Positions 16,078 through 24,025 of a DNA stretch of 24,134 nt are shown in pieces. The DNA comes from an uncultured bacterium. GTDB taxonomy: Bacteria > Bacillota > Clostridia > Oscillospirales > Acutalibacteraceae. A program made the position numbers and the translations under genes. Location of the stretch: assembly GCA_905215055.1 (NCBI GenBank), contig CAJMOH010000042.1:1-24134 (forward strand), given 5' to 3'. The notes under the pieces are model-generated. The model ran no database searches. It saw only the letters and a list, made by a program, of their open reading frames with translations, and had not been told where the DNA came from. Position 1 is the first letter of the stretch, and each line of letters begins with the position of its first letter.

Positions 16078-17301
16078 GTGGCATACATTCAGCGGGATAT
16101 GGAGGAGAAAATTCTGTCCTTATCCCGGGAGTACCCCTGTCTGCTCATCACCGGTCCCCGGCAGGTGGGCAAAACCACCGTGCTGCGGCAGCTGATGACC
16201 CCGGACCGGAATTACGTCACCCTGGACGACCTGGAGGAGCGCCGGCTTGCCAAGGAGGACCCCGCCCTGTTTTTGCAGCTCCACGACCTGCCCCTTTTCA
16301 TCGACGAGGTGCAGTACGCTCCGGAGCTGTTCTCGTATATCAAGATTGCCATTGACAACGGCGCCGCGCCGGGGTCCTTCTGGCTGACCGGCTCCCAGGC
16401 CTTTCGGATGATGGAGCTGGCCCAGGAATCCCTGGCGGGGCGGACGGCCATTCTCCACATGCCCAGCCTCTCCCAGCACGAGATTTACGGGACAGGGAAA
16501 GGACTTCCCTTCACCGTGGACCTGGCGGCGCTGAAGGCCCGCCGGACCACCGGCGCCCCCGCCACCCTGGAGGGCATTTACCAGCGAATCTGGAAAGGCT
16601 CCCTGCCGGGGTATGTCAGCGGCAAGTTCACGGACCGGAACGTGTTCTATTCCAGCTATCTGCAAACCTACATTGAGCGGGATGTCAGCGAGCTGGTGGC
16701 GGTGACGGACAAGCTGGTGTTTCAGGACTTTATCCGGGCGGCGGCCTGCCGTGCCGGGCAGATGCTCAACGTCCACGACATCGCCCAGGACGTGGGGGTT
16801 TCCGACGACACCGCCAAGCGCTGGCTCCAGGTGCTGGAGAAGTCGGACATTATTTTTTATCTGCGGCCCTACTCCAACAACCTCTTGAAGCGCACGGTGA
16901 AAACCCCCAAGCTGTATTTCTTCGACACGGGTCTGGTGGCTTATCTGACCCGGTACAGCTCCCCGGAGATTTTGCAAAACGGGGCCATCAATGGAGCGAT
17001 TCTGGAAAATTATGTGGTGGCGGAGATTTTAAAGACCTATCACAACGCTGGCCAGGACTGTCTGCTCTGGTACTATCGGGACAAGAGCAGCAACGAGATC
17101 GACCTGGTGCTGGAGAGTGACGGCCGGCTTCATCCCTTGGAGGTAAAGCGGTCTGTCAACCCGGGCAGTGAGCTGATTGGGGCCTTTTCCGTCCTGGACA
17201 AAGGCTCTGTTCCCCGCGGCACCGGCGCGGTGCTCTGTATGCGGCCGGAGCTTTCCGCCATCAACGGAGAAAATTTCATCGTCCCGATCTGGATGGTGTA
17301 G
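16078..17301 (+). CDS. AAA_14-DUF4143 family ATPase
   Basis: ATP-binding protein of 407 residues from the AAA_14/DUF4143 group, common and often multicopy in anaerobes, with no settled function. The Walker A motif is G26-PRQVG-K32-T-T34, Walker B is LFID76E77VQ, and LTGSQ (103-107) fits a sensor position. A winged-helix-like segment covers about 230-265 (IAQDVGVSDDTAKRWLQVLE). The C-terminal domain carries EIDLVL and LEVK (D342, E355, K357, with E310 or E316 upstream), the pattern of a PD-(D/E)XK nuclease fold. It starts at GTG 16078 behind AAAGGAGG. It has its own promoter and repeats and no partner gene next to it. Mobile or defence-related behaviour is possible but is not shown here. Confidence 0.88.
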   Translation: MAYIQRDMEEKILSLSREYPCLLITGPRQVGKTTVLRQLMTPDRNYVTLDDLEERRLAKEDPALFLQLHDLPLFIDEVQYAPELFSYIKIAIDNGAAPGSFWLTGSQAFRMMELAQESLAGRTAILHMPSLSQHEIYGTGKGLPFTVDLAALKARRTTGAPATLEGIYQRIWKGSLPGYVSGKFTDRNVFYSSYLQTYIERDVSELVAVTDKLVFQDFIRAAACRAGQMLNVHDIAQDVGVSDDTAKRWLQVLEKSDIIFYLRPYSNNLLKRTVKTPKLYFFDTGLVAYLTRYSSPEILQNGAINGAILENYVVAEILKTYHNAGQDCLLWYYRDKSSNEIDLVLESDGRLHPLEVKRSVNPGSELIGAFSVLDKGSVPRGTGAVLCMRPELSAINGENFIVPIWMV

Positions 17302-17637
17302 CACGGACCAAAAGCTATTGATCTAACTTCCTATCTTGACTTCTGCCAAGTCCTTTATGGTGCAGAGAGAACTGATTGAAACCGCCAGTACGGAATCCCC
17401 TATCTATTGGGACGAATGGTTCCTGCGAAATTATTTTTGAACATCCATATTACGGCCATCCTTTATATAGCCAAAATGCTATATGAAGAATGGCTCTCAA
17501 ATCCCGATTGTCAAATAAAATGGAATGTGCAAACTCGTACTGTATATATGAATACAACAAAACGGCATAACCGAAGTTATGCCGTTTTGAAAAATTATTT
17601 GTCAATTCATTGGGCCGCCTACCGGCGGCTCTTTTTT
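17302..17637. other. Convergent intergenic region with a possible gene remnant
   Basis: There is no complete gene in these 336 bases. An open stretch from ATG 17357 to TGA 17439 reads MVQRELIETASTESPIYWDE and continues WFLRNYF; it has coding-like composition but no ribosome binding site, and could be the tail of a lost gene. A 7-bp hairpin ATATAGC/GCTATAT lies at 17465-17484 without a U-tract. The terminator is listed separately. Confidence 0.4.
17559..17588. terminator. Bidirectional terminator between convergent genes
   Basis: A perfect 13-bp stem (17559-17571 with 17576-17588), closed by a CGAA tetraloop, has four A on one side and four T on the other. It lies 50 bases beyond the stop of the minus-strand ligase-like gene and serves both directions. 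Confidence 0.85.
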
Positions 17638-18357
17638 CTACTCTTTTTTCTCCCGCATCAGAACGAAGGGGGTCATTTCGTGGCCGTTTCCGGCGGGGTT
17701 GTCCTTCAGCAGCTTTTGAAGCAGGAGCTTATCCATGGGAGACTTGGGAGAGACGGCCAGCACCTCGCCGCCAAAATCGTTGATGTCCGCTACGCAGCAG
17801 TGGATGCCCGTTTCCTCCTCCGCCTTGGCAACCGCCTTGTCCGGGTTCTTGGGGGACAGAATGCCGAAATACTTGTAATCCTCAAAATAGGTGCTGTAAA
17901 AGCCGTCCAGGCCCGCCACCTGGGGACCGGTAATCTCGTAAAAGACGCCCCGCTTTCCAAACAGCCGGCCCACGCCGGCAGCCAGGGCCGCGTAAAGCAC
18001 CTTGGGCTTGCCGCACAGCATAATGGCCACCTGCATCTTGTACACGTTGTGAACGCCAATGCCGGCGGAGTCGTTGGTGCTGGCAAAGCGGGAGAGAAAT
18101 TTGGCCAGGCCGGAGATCTTCAGGCTCTCCTTGGGAATAATGTCCCGCTGGCACAGGGAGACAATCTTCTCGCTGATGTAGACACAGTCCCCCTCTTGAA
18201 AATAGGGCAGAACATACTGGCGCAGCAGCCCCGACAGGTCGTCGCCTACCTTGACCAGCTGGGTGTGAATGGGGCAGCGGTAATACTCCTTGCCGTCCAC
18301 CTCTAAAAGCAGCGGCTTTTCCGGGTTTGTCTTTGATATTTCCTCGATGGAGCGCAT
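17638..18357 (-). CDS. Coenzyme F420-0:L-glutamate ligase-like protein
   Basis: Predicted cytoplasmic protein of 239 residues resembling the F420_ligase (CofE-like) family. Typical segments are GDCVYISEKIVSLCQRDIIP near 56-75, FASTNDSAGIGVHNVYK near 91-107, and ITGPQVAGLDGFY near 142. CofE adds glutamate to F420-0 with GTP. Clostridia of this kind are not generally known to make F420 and no other F420 gene is present here, so the real substrate is probably different. The ATG at 18357 is preferred because AAAGGTGG precedes it and the family similarity begins there; the open frame runs back to 18411 without an RBS. It is monocistronic, convergent with the ATPase gene and divergent from the germination pair. 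Confidence 0.75.
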   Translation of the reverse strand: MRSIEEISKTNPEKPLLLEVDGKEYYRCPIHTQLVKVGDDLSGLLRQYVLPYFQEGDCVYISEKIVSLCQRDIIPKESLKISGLAKFLSRFASTNDSAGIGVHNVYKMQVAIMLCGKPKVLYAALAAGVGRLFGKRGVFYEITGPQVAGLDGFYSTYFEDYKYFGILSPKNPDKAVAKAEEETGIHCCVADINDFGGEVLAVSPKSPMDKLLLQKLLKDNPAGNGHEMTPFVLMREKKE

Positions 18358-18434
18358 AATGACCACCTTTCGTCTCGGATCTCCCACAATCCTCTCTCCC
18401 CCTAGAACCAAACCAGACCTGCGCCGGTGTGCCT

Positions 18435-18471
18435 CTGCAAATATTATAGCATAAATTTGCAGAAAGTGAGA
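18435..18471 (-). promoter_or_regulatory. Extended -10 promoter overlapped by an inverted repeat
   Basis: Read on the minus strand, TGCTATAAT is a perfect extended -10 (TATAAT at 18448-18443) about 85 bases before the ligase-like start; a weak -35 is all that precedes it. The perfect 8-bp inverted repeat CTGCAAAT...ATTTGCAG (18435-18442 and 18455-18462, 12-base spacer) brackets the -10, as expected for a repressor operator. Confidence 0.55.
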
Positions 18472-18738
18472 ACGTTTTTTTCTGGAAAAACTGGCTTTCC
18501 TCTCCTATTATGCGCAGGCATCCTTAAAAAATTTGGAAAAACGCTGTATAATCTTTCAGCTTAAACAGGAGTTTAATGAATAAAAACTCCAAAACAAAAG
18601 AAAGACAATCCAGCGGAATAGCTAAAAGTACGCCGCTTCCCCCTCTATATTTCTCCTATTTTTGCCACCAGACCCGTTCTGTTTTCTCGCCGCCCGCATA
18701 CCCATAAAAAAGGAGCAAACCAGAAGGGAGGGAACCAG
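18472..18738. other. Gap before the germination genes
   Basis: Together with the promoter above, this divergent region is 381 bases without a gene. It holds a TATAAT at 18547-18552 without a good -35, a 7-bp hairpin GGAGTTT/AAACTCC (18568-18590), and CATACCCAT at 18697-18705, which resembles the -10 of sporulation sigma factors and lies about 35 bases before the next start. No matching sporulation -35 was found, so the promoter remains unassigned. Confidence 0.35.
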
Positions 18739-19173
18739 GTGGCCTATTCCGACGTGGAGCTTTTGGCCAGGATCATCCAGTGCGAGGCCGGAGGCGAGGG
18801 AGACACAGGCATGCGCGCCGTGGCCAGCGTGGTGATGAACCGGGTGGAGGTGGACTATGGAGAATACGGCAGGCTCTACACCATCCGAGAGGTGGTCTAT
18901 CAGCGGGGACAGTTCACCTGCGCCATGGAAACGGTGGGAGGGCAGTACAATTATCAAAACATCTACAACATGCGCCCCACCCAGGTGCATTTCGACATCG
19001 CGAATTGGGCCATTGCGGGAAACCGCTTGACCAACCTGGGCTTTGCCCTGTGGTTTTACAATCCCTTTTCCGTCACCTGCCGGGACAATTTTCCCTCTCG
19101 GGTGGGACAGTTTGTCATCCGCATTGGAGACCACTGCTTTTACAATCCCACAGAGGCCTACGCTCAAACTTGA
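18739..19173 (+). CDS. cwlJ: Spore cortex-lytic enzyme, CwlJ/SleB hydrolase family
   Basis: Cell wall hydrolase of 144 residues made almost only of the Hydrolase_2 catalytic domain, which cuts the muramic-lactam cortex of spores during germination. The catalytic glutamate is probably E16 in IIQCEAGGEGDTG, followed by the family signature AVASVVMNRV. ALWFYNP and a C-terminal FYNP segment are also seen. Length and lack of signal peptide fit CwlJ (about 140 aa) rather than SleB, which is exported and longer. It starts at GTG 18739 behind AGAAGGGAGGG. The next gene, 17 bases on, encodes a GerQ-like protein, the coat partner CwlJ needs in Bacillus, and this supports the CwlJ assignment. Confidence 0.85.
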   Translation: MAYSDVELLARIIQCEAGGEGDTGMRAVASVVMNRVEVDYGEYGRLYTIREVVYQRGQFTCAMETVGGQYNYQNIYNMRPTQVHFDIANWAIAGNRLTNLGFALWFYNPFSVTCRDNFPSRVGQFVIRIGDHCFYNPTEAYAQT

Positions 19174-19190
19174 CAGAAGGAGGAACTCCC

Positions 19191-19622
19191 ATGCCAGACC
19201 GGAGGAGAATGAACCAGCCAGAGGGACCCCAAAGCCAAATGAACCGTTTGCGAAGCCGCAGCGATTTTTCTGAAGCGGCCGATGGCAGCCGCACCCTGGA
19301 CAATTTTAACACGCCGCCCCAGCCCAGCTTTGACTCGGAGGAGATGCGCGGCTCTATGCAGGCCATTTTGGCGCAGAACATAGGGGAATATGTTGTCATA
19401 GAGTTTCTCATCGGCACAGAGCAGATCATCCGCAAACAGGGAATGCTCTACTTTGTGGGACGCAGCTTTGTAACCCTTTACGATGAAAACGTGAACAACT
19501 TTATTGTCTGCGATATTTTCTCGGTAAAGTTTGTCTACTTCTACATGCCCGGCGACCGGCCCCGCTACAACTACAATCTGCTGCCGCCCACCAGCGGTGA
19601 AATGGGCATGCGTCCCCGGTAA
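19191..19622 (+). CDS. gerQ: GerQ-like spore coat protein
   Basis: Small protein of 143 residues with a disordered, Asn/Pro/Arg-rich N-terminus (1-50) and one folded beta-rich domain (about 53-120) running from MQAILAQNIGEYVVIEFLIG to IFSVKFVYFYM. Order and lengths of segments match the Bacillus GerQ core, where a helix is followed by five or six strands, and the short Pro-rich tail also fits. GerQ is a coat protein required for CwlJ localisation and function. The ATG at 19191 follows AGAAGGAGG, with a 17-base gap to the hydrolase gene, so the two are almost surely co-transcribed and coupled. Identification rests on motif pattern plus context, not on strong identity. Confidence 0.75.
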   Translation: MPDRRRMNQPEGPQSQMNRLRSRSDFSEAADGSRTLDNFNTPPQPSFDSEEMRGSMQAILAQNIGEYVVIEFLIGTEQIIRKQGMLYFVGRSFVTLYDENVNNFIVCDIFSVKFVYFYMPGDRPRYNYNLLPPTSGEMGMRPR

Positions 19623-19660
19623 CAGAGAACGGCGTCCACCGTCTCCAAGACTTGATCTCC

Positions 19661-19695
19661 TCTCCCCGGCTTCTGGCTGGGGAGATTCTTTTTTC
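19661..19695 (+). terminator. Terminator of the cwlJ-gerQ unit
   Basis: The 10-bp stem TCTCCCCGGC / GCTGGGGAGA (one G-U) with a TTCTG loop is followed by TTCTTTTTT. It lies 38 bases after the gerQ-like stop. Confidence 0.85.
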
Positions 19696-20034
19696 TGTTG
19701 AAGGCAAGTCCCGTTCCCTATCCCTCTTCAGAGCGAATCCTCCGCGGCTGCTCTTCCTTCCACCTTCACAGTCCCTTCCACCCCCTTAGCGGAACCTCCT
19801 GCATCCATTTCCTCCCAGCCCCTGAAAGCCTTTCCCAGCCTTTCTTGCTCCTTAATGAAGCCTTTCCCCGTCCGTAAGCCCTCCAATTCAACCCCCATCC
19901 TCCCGCCGCCACAGGCAAAAACCGCCTCGGGGCGGGATTTTTCGCCCTTCTCCCCCAGGGTGCGAGTTTATAGATAACTTCAACTCACAGGGAACAAGCC
20001 CGGTGAGAATCTAAAATTTAAGAGGGTTGAAATT
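19696..20034. other. Gene-free leader before S-layer gene 2
   Basis: The first ~215 bases (to 19910) are strongly pyrimidine-rich on the plus strand, with many CCTTTCC-type runs and no credible open frame. A terminator-like hairpin follows. The last ~90 bases before the S-layer start are AT-richer and should carry its promoter and leader; TATAGA at about 19971 could be a -10 but has no good -35. AGAGGG (20021-20026) is the ribosome binding site, 8 bases before the ATG. Confidence 0.5.
19917..19942. terminator. Hairpin with A and T flanks upstream of S-layer gene 2
   Basis: A CCGCC / GGCGG stem with TCGG loop is flanked by five A and, after GA, five T. It reads as a short bidirectional terminator that shields the S-layer promoter from upstream transcription. 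Confidence 0.6.
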
Positions 20035-23000
20035 ATGAAGAAAAGCAAGTTTCTGAAGAAATCACTTGCGATGCTTCTGGCTCTTATGCTGGTCGTCGCA
20101 ATGATTCCGCTCAGCGCTGCTGCGGCTGACCAGCCGTCTCTGACAAGCCTCTCCATTGGCAACCAGACTGTAACTGTCAATGAAGATGGCGAATTTGAGA
20201 CCACGGTGGCCCGCCACAGCACCACACTGAACTTGAGCGTTGCCCAGAATGCCTTGAACTATGGCTTCAATTCTGACGGCACTGCTAAGTCTGGTAAGTT
20301 GGAAATCATGAAGTCTGGTGAGACCAATGGTACTGCTATTAAAGGCAATACCAACGATGGAGTTACCCCCATCACTCTGGCTGACTACGGCGTGAACACT
20401 GCCACCACCGGCGGCACCCTGAACCTCCGTCTGCTGAACGCGGAAGGCAAGGTAGTTGCCAACTACCAGATCGTGCTGGGCATCCATGATCTCCACACCT
20501 CTGCCAGCCTGGTGGAGAGCACTCCCACCGACGGCACCGGCACCTACTCTGTGGAAATCAACAACGGCGCCGAGGACATCAACCTGATCGTCCCCACCGG
20601 TTCCGGCGTTGCAACTGCTACTGGTTCAGCGACCAGAACAGAGGCGGCTCACATCCGTGTGCAGACCCAGGACAACGCCACTGTTGAGGAAGTTGATCCT
20701 TCCAAAGCCGAAGTGGATGATATGGCCGGCGGCTGGTATGAGATCGCTGTCAAGGCAGATGGAGCTACGATCAATGTGGTGTCTGAGGACAAAGACAACA
20801 CCTCCACCTACACCATCCACGTCACCGAGGTGGATTCTCTCCAGACCTTCGCCTACGGCGACTACACCGGCACGGTGGATAAGGTTCATGACACTGTCAC
20901 TGTTGTGATTCCCAAGGAAGACGGCATTGACAAGGGCTACAATGTGGACTTTGACCTGCCTGTCAGCTTCACCACCTACGGCGACACTGACAAGGTTTGG
21001 ATTGACGATTCCGCTAACGTAACTACCGCTACCGCTGATGAGGATAACGCTCATGCTTATCAGGTTGGCGACAAGCTGGATATTGGCACTTTGATTGACA
21101 AGTCTGGTTACTCCTGGACCAGCAAGATCTGGGTTGACTGCAAGGGCTACAACAAGCTGCAGGAGTACACCCTGACCATCAAGCTGGGTGAGGACGACGA
21201 CACCGGCATTGTGGACGCTTACTTCAACGACAACCAGGCCACCATCGATGGCAACAACATCACGGCTGTTCTGCCCATGCGGGACGAGAACAACCAGAAC
21301 ACCGACCTGGACGCCGTGGAGGTTGTGCTGTACACTGCCACTTCCGCCAGCGTGAAGAGCATTGCTGGCTTCACCAAGGCTGCTCAGACTGACATGCCCG
21401 GCTATGACAAGTGGACTGTTACTGCCGCGGATACAAACGGCAACCACACCATCAGCGTGCGCGACAAGCAGGTGGTTGTGACTGCTGAGGACGGCTCTAC
21501 CCAGACCTACATTCTGTCCGCTTCCATCGAGCAGAACACCACTTCTGCCGACCTGAAGAGCATCTACATCACTGACGGCAGCTACGTTGCTGACGGCTCT
21601 ATCCAGGGAAACACCATTTACTTTGAGGTTCCCTATCTGACCACCAACGTCGGCGGCTGGAAGATCTATGCCTCCGCCAACAGCGCCGCCAATGTGATTT
21701 CCAACCGCACTGGAAACGCCGCTGTTGTGAAGAACGGCGTAGCCACTATGGCTAACCTGGGCTTTGGCGCTCTGGACGCCGAAACCAAGCTGGACGAGCA
21801 GAAGGTGCCTGATAACGATACCAACAACATCAAGCACAATGTGATTTCTGCCGTCAACATGAACGACAACGATTACTTCAACGATTACACCATCGTTGTG
21901 AACCTGATCGATCCCAAGACCAACGGCACCACCCTGGAAGAGATTGAAATCTCTGTCCAGAATGACAACCCCAATGATGGTCCTTTCAGCGGCAAGGATT
22001 CCAACGAGAAGGTCACTTCCCGCGTCAGCTCTTCCAACAGCATTGCTGCCCGGGCTTACAACGAAACCATCACTGAGTTGGGCAAGGATGTAGGCAACAC
22101 CGGTACTATCAAGCTGACCACTCCTTACTCTCTGCGGATGGCTGCTACCAGCGGCAACACCTGGCGTGTGCTGACCGACATCGAGACCGAGAACGGCGGC
22201 GTGGCGTTCTATATTCGGGATGACGGCACAGGCCAGCATAAGTATTACGATGGCATTGTGCTCAACGATCTTCCCAATAATCAGGCAGCATTTAGCGGTG
22301 ACTTGATTCAGAACTATACTGAAAATCCCGACTATACTAGCTGGGTGATCGTAGTTCTGCCTGAAGACGCTGCTCGCGATGTTTTGAAGACCACTTATAC
22401 TAACGGGACTTATCGCTTTAATCAAACTGAAGCCGACGAAGGCACCGTCTACACCATTGAGGAAGCTGTGCAGAAAGCCAGCGGCTACAAGAGCGTTTCC
22501 AACCTGTATGTGAAGGACGCCAAGCTGACCATTCAGCAGACCTCTAATGTGGATACCACTGAGACCGCTGTTGGCGAAGTCACCGGCGCTCTGCCCTGGA
22601 GCTACACCGTCAGCGCGGATGAGCTGAAGGCTCTGAACACTGCCCACGACAAGGATGCTGGCCAGTTCCTGACCTTTGACATCCAGGCTTACGCTAAGCT
22701 TGTCTTTGCCAATGACGGCGATCTGTCCAACTATCCCTTCTACTCCGCCGGCGACCGTGACGGCGACGGCGAAGTTGACGAGATGAACCAGCATAATGGT
22801 TCTGGTCGTTATGAGAACCCCGGTCTGCTGTTTGTCCGTCAGAGCGATGGCACTGTGGATCTGTACCGCTGGGTAAATAATGATAACGGCAAGTGGACTC
22901 CTGTTACTGACAACCAGCTGGTCTCCGTCGCTGAGAACGGCACTTCCACTCTGACCTACACCTTCCGGCTGACCTGGAACCCTGCCAACACCACTGCCGA

Positions 23001-23799
23001 CCTGAAGAGCTTCTCTATCAACGGCGTGAACGGCACCTTCAACGGCAACAATGTTTCCGTGTACCTGCCCTACGGCACCGATCTGAAGGGCCTGGTTCCC
23101 ACCTTTACCACTTCTGAGTATGCCACTGTGCATCTGGACTCCAAGACTGGCGATCCCGTGATCAGCGGCAAGACCTCTTTGAACTTCAGCCAGACCGTGC
23201 GCCTGGTGGTTGTTTCCGAGGACGACCAGAAGACCAACCCCTACACGGTGACTGTGACCCTGTCCGACGCCTTCTCCGACGTGCCCTCCACTGCCTGGTA
23301 TTATAATAACGTAATGCAGGCTGCTGCCAACGGCATTGTCAATGGCCGCGGCGACGGCACCTTTGATCCCAGTGCTTCTGTAACCCGCCGCGACTTTGCC
23401 ATCATGCTGACCCAGATGCTGGGTATCAGCAACGACGGCAGCGCTGTCAGCCCCTTCATTGACGTGGCCGACGACGACTACGGCGTAGTGGCCATTGCCT
23501 ACTGCAAGGAGCATGGTATCATCTCCGGTTACGAGGAGGATGGCACCTTCCGTCCTGACGCCACCATCACCCGTCAGGAGGCTGCCAGCATGATCACCAA
23601 GGCTATGGGCGTTTCCGAGAAGTCCAGCGAGAAGTATCCGGACGATAGCTCTATCGCCAACTGGGCGAAGGACGCTGTTTACATGGCTAAGGCTGCTGGC
23701 CTGATGGAAGGCGACGCCGGCACCGGCAACTTCCGTCCCACTTCCACGATTACAAGAGCTGAAGCTGCGTCCATCATGGTGAACGCGTTAGAACAATAA
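20035..23799 (+). CDS. SLH-domain S-layer protein, complete
   Basis: Secreted surface protein of 1254 residues, probably an S-layer subunit. The signal peptide MKKSKFLKKSLAMLLALMLV extends to a likely cleavage near AAA-A at 29-32. Residues ~33-1078 are a chain of beta-rich Ig-like units; several open with 'L.SF.I...G...G..I.V.LP' and close with 'V.SEDG....Y.V.V', similar to DUF5018-type domains. A calcium-type loop D907-R-D-G-D911-G-E-V-D915-E is present. Three SLH repeats begin at about 1080 (FSDVPSTAWYYNNV), 1141 (FIDVADDDYG) and 1201 (YPDDSSIANW), the usual number for wall anchoring. It is paralogous to the gene at 1-3749 over its whole length, most alike in signal peptide, SLH domains and the DUF5018-like unit next to them, and most different in the outer half. 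Monocistronic, with its own terminator set. Confidence 0.95.
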   Translation: MKKSKFLKKSLAMLLALMLVVAMIPLSAAAADQPSLTSLSIGNQTVTVNEDGEFETTVARHSTTLNLSVAQNALNYGFNSDGTAKSGKLEIMKSGETNGTAIKGNTNDGVTPITLADYGVNTATTGGTLNLRLLNAEGKVVANYQIVLGIHDLHTSASLVESTPTDGTGTYSVEINNGAEDINLIVPTGSGVATATGSATRTEAAHIRVQTQDNATVEEVDPSKAEVDDMAGGWYEIAVKADGATINVVSEDKDNTSTYTIHVTEVDSLQTFAYGDYTGTVDKVHDTVTVVIPKEDGIDKGYNVDFDLPVSFTTYGDTDKVWIDDSANVTTATADEDNAHAYQVGDKLDIGTLIDKSGYSWTSKIWVDCKGYNKLQEYTLTIKLGEDDDTGIVDAYFNDNQATIDGNNITAVLPMRDENNQNTDLDAVEVVLYTATSASVKSIAGFTKAAQTDMPGYDKWTVTAADTNGNHTISVRDKQVVVTAEDGSTQTYILSASIEQNTTSADLKSIYITDGSYVADGSIQGNTIYFEVPYLTTNVGGWKIYASANSAANVISNRTGNAAVVKNGVATMANLGFGALDAETKLDEQKVPDNDTNNIKHNVISAVNMNDNDYFNDYTIVVNLIDPKTNGTTLEEIEISVQNDNPNDGPFSGKDSNEKVTSRVSSSNSIAARAYNETITELGKDVGNTGTIKLTTPYSLRMAATSGNTWRVLTDIETENGGVAFYIRDDGTGQHKYYDGIVLNDLPNNQAAFSGDLIQNYTENPDYTSWVIVVLPEDAARDVLKTTYTNGTYRFNQTEADEGTVYTIEEAVQKASGYKSVSNLYVKDAKLTIQQTSNVDTTETAVGEVTGALPWSYTVSADELKALNTAHDKDAGQFLTFDIQAYAKLVFANDGDLSNYPFYSAGDRDGDGEVDEMNQHNGSGRYENPGLLFVRQSDGTVDLYRWVNNDNGKWTPVTDNQLVSVAENGTSTLTYTFRLTWNPANTTADLKSFSINGVNGTFNGNNVSVYLPYGTDLKGLVPTFTTSEYATVHLDSKTGDPVISGKTSLNFSQTVRLVVVSEDDQKTNPYTVTVTLSDAFSDVPSTAWYYNNVMQAAANGIVNGRGDGTFDPSASVTRRDFAIMLTQMLGISNDGSAVSPFIDVADDDYGVVAIAYCKEHGIISGYEEDGTFRPDATITRQEAASMITKAMGVSEKSSEKYPDDSSIANWAKDAVYMAKAAGLMEGDAGTGNFRPTSTITRAEAASIMVNALEQ
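20063..20123 (+). repeat. 5' S-layer gene repeat, copy 2
   Basis: Matches bases 1-61 with two differences. The following codons diverge at once between the two genes. Confidence 0.85.
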
Positions 23800-23841
23800 A
23801 GGTTTCAACTCTACTTAATTTTATGATTACCCCATAGGCAG

Positions 23842-23872
23842 AAGGGACAGCGAAAGCTGTCCCTTTTGTCTT
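23842..23872 (+). terminator. Hairpin after S-layer gene 2
   Basis: Same perfect 10-bp stem and GAAA loop as after the first S-layer gene, here followed by TTGTCTT directly after the stem; the stem end plus this tract gives TTTTGTCTT. Confidence 0.75.
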
Positions 23873-23964
23873 GTCAGCGGTGCCGAAGGCGGGAAAAGTT
23901 TCCAGAGCGCGAGACAGCGTCTCGCGGCCTACAAGCAAAGCTCCGCTTTGCAGGAGAAAAAGCA

Positions 23965-24007
23965 GCGCCCTTGTCATAGCGACTCGAAGAGCTGTGAACA
24001 AGGGCGC
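23965..24007. other. Long hairpin in S-layer 3' flank
   Basis: Arms GCGCCCTTGT (23965-23974) and ACAAGGGCGC (23998-24007) are perfectly complementary, and CATAGC / GCTGTG inside extends the stem to about 16 pairs with one bulged A and one G-U. There is no U-tract, so it is a structural or processing element rather than a terminator. Confidence 0.65.
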
Positions 24008-24025
24008 GGGCCTTTTAATGGCACG

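Noticed and set aside
15804..16088. Minus-strand open frame with repeated QSYFSQ segments over the AAA/DUF4143 promoter
   Set aside because: The repetition is a by-product of the DNA direct repeats, there is no ribosome binding site, and it overlaps the end of the esterase gene.
19988..20011. Cobalamin-riboswitch-like string (GGGAA...GGTGAGAATC) in the leader of S-layer gene 2
   Set aside because: The B12 box and the other conserved core segments are missing and the spacing is wrong; a chance match is more likely.
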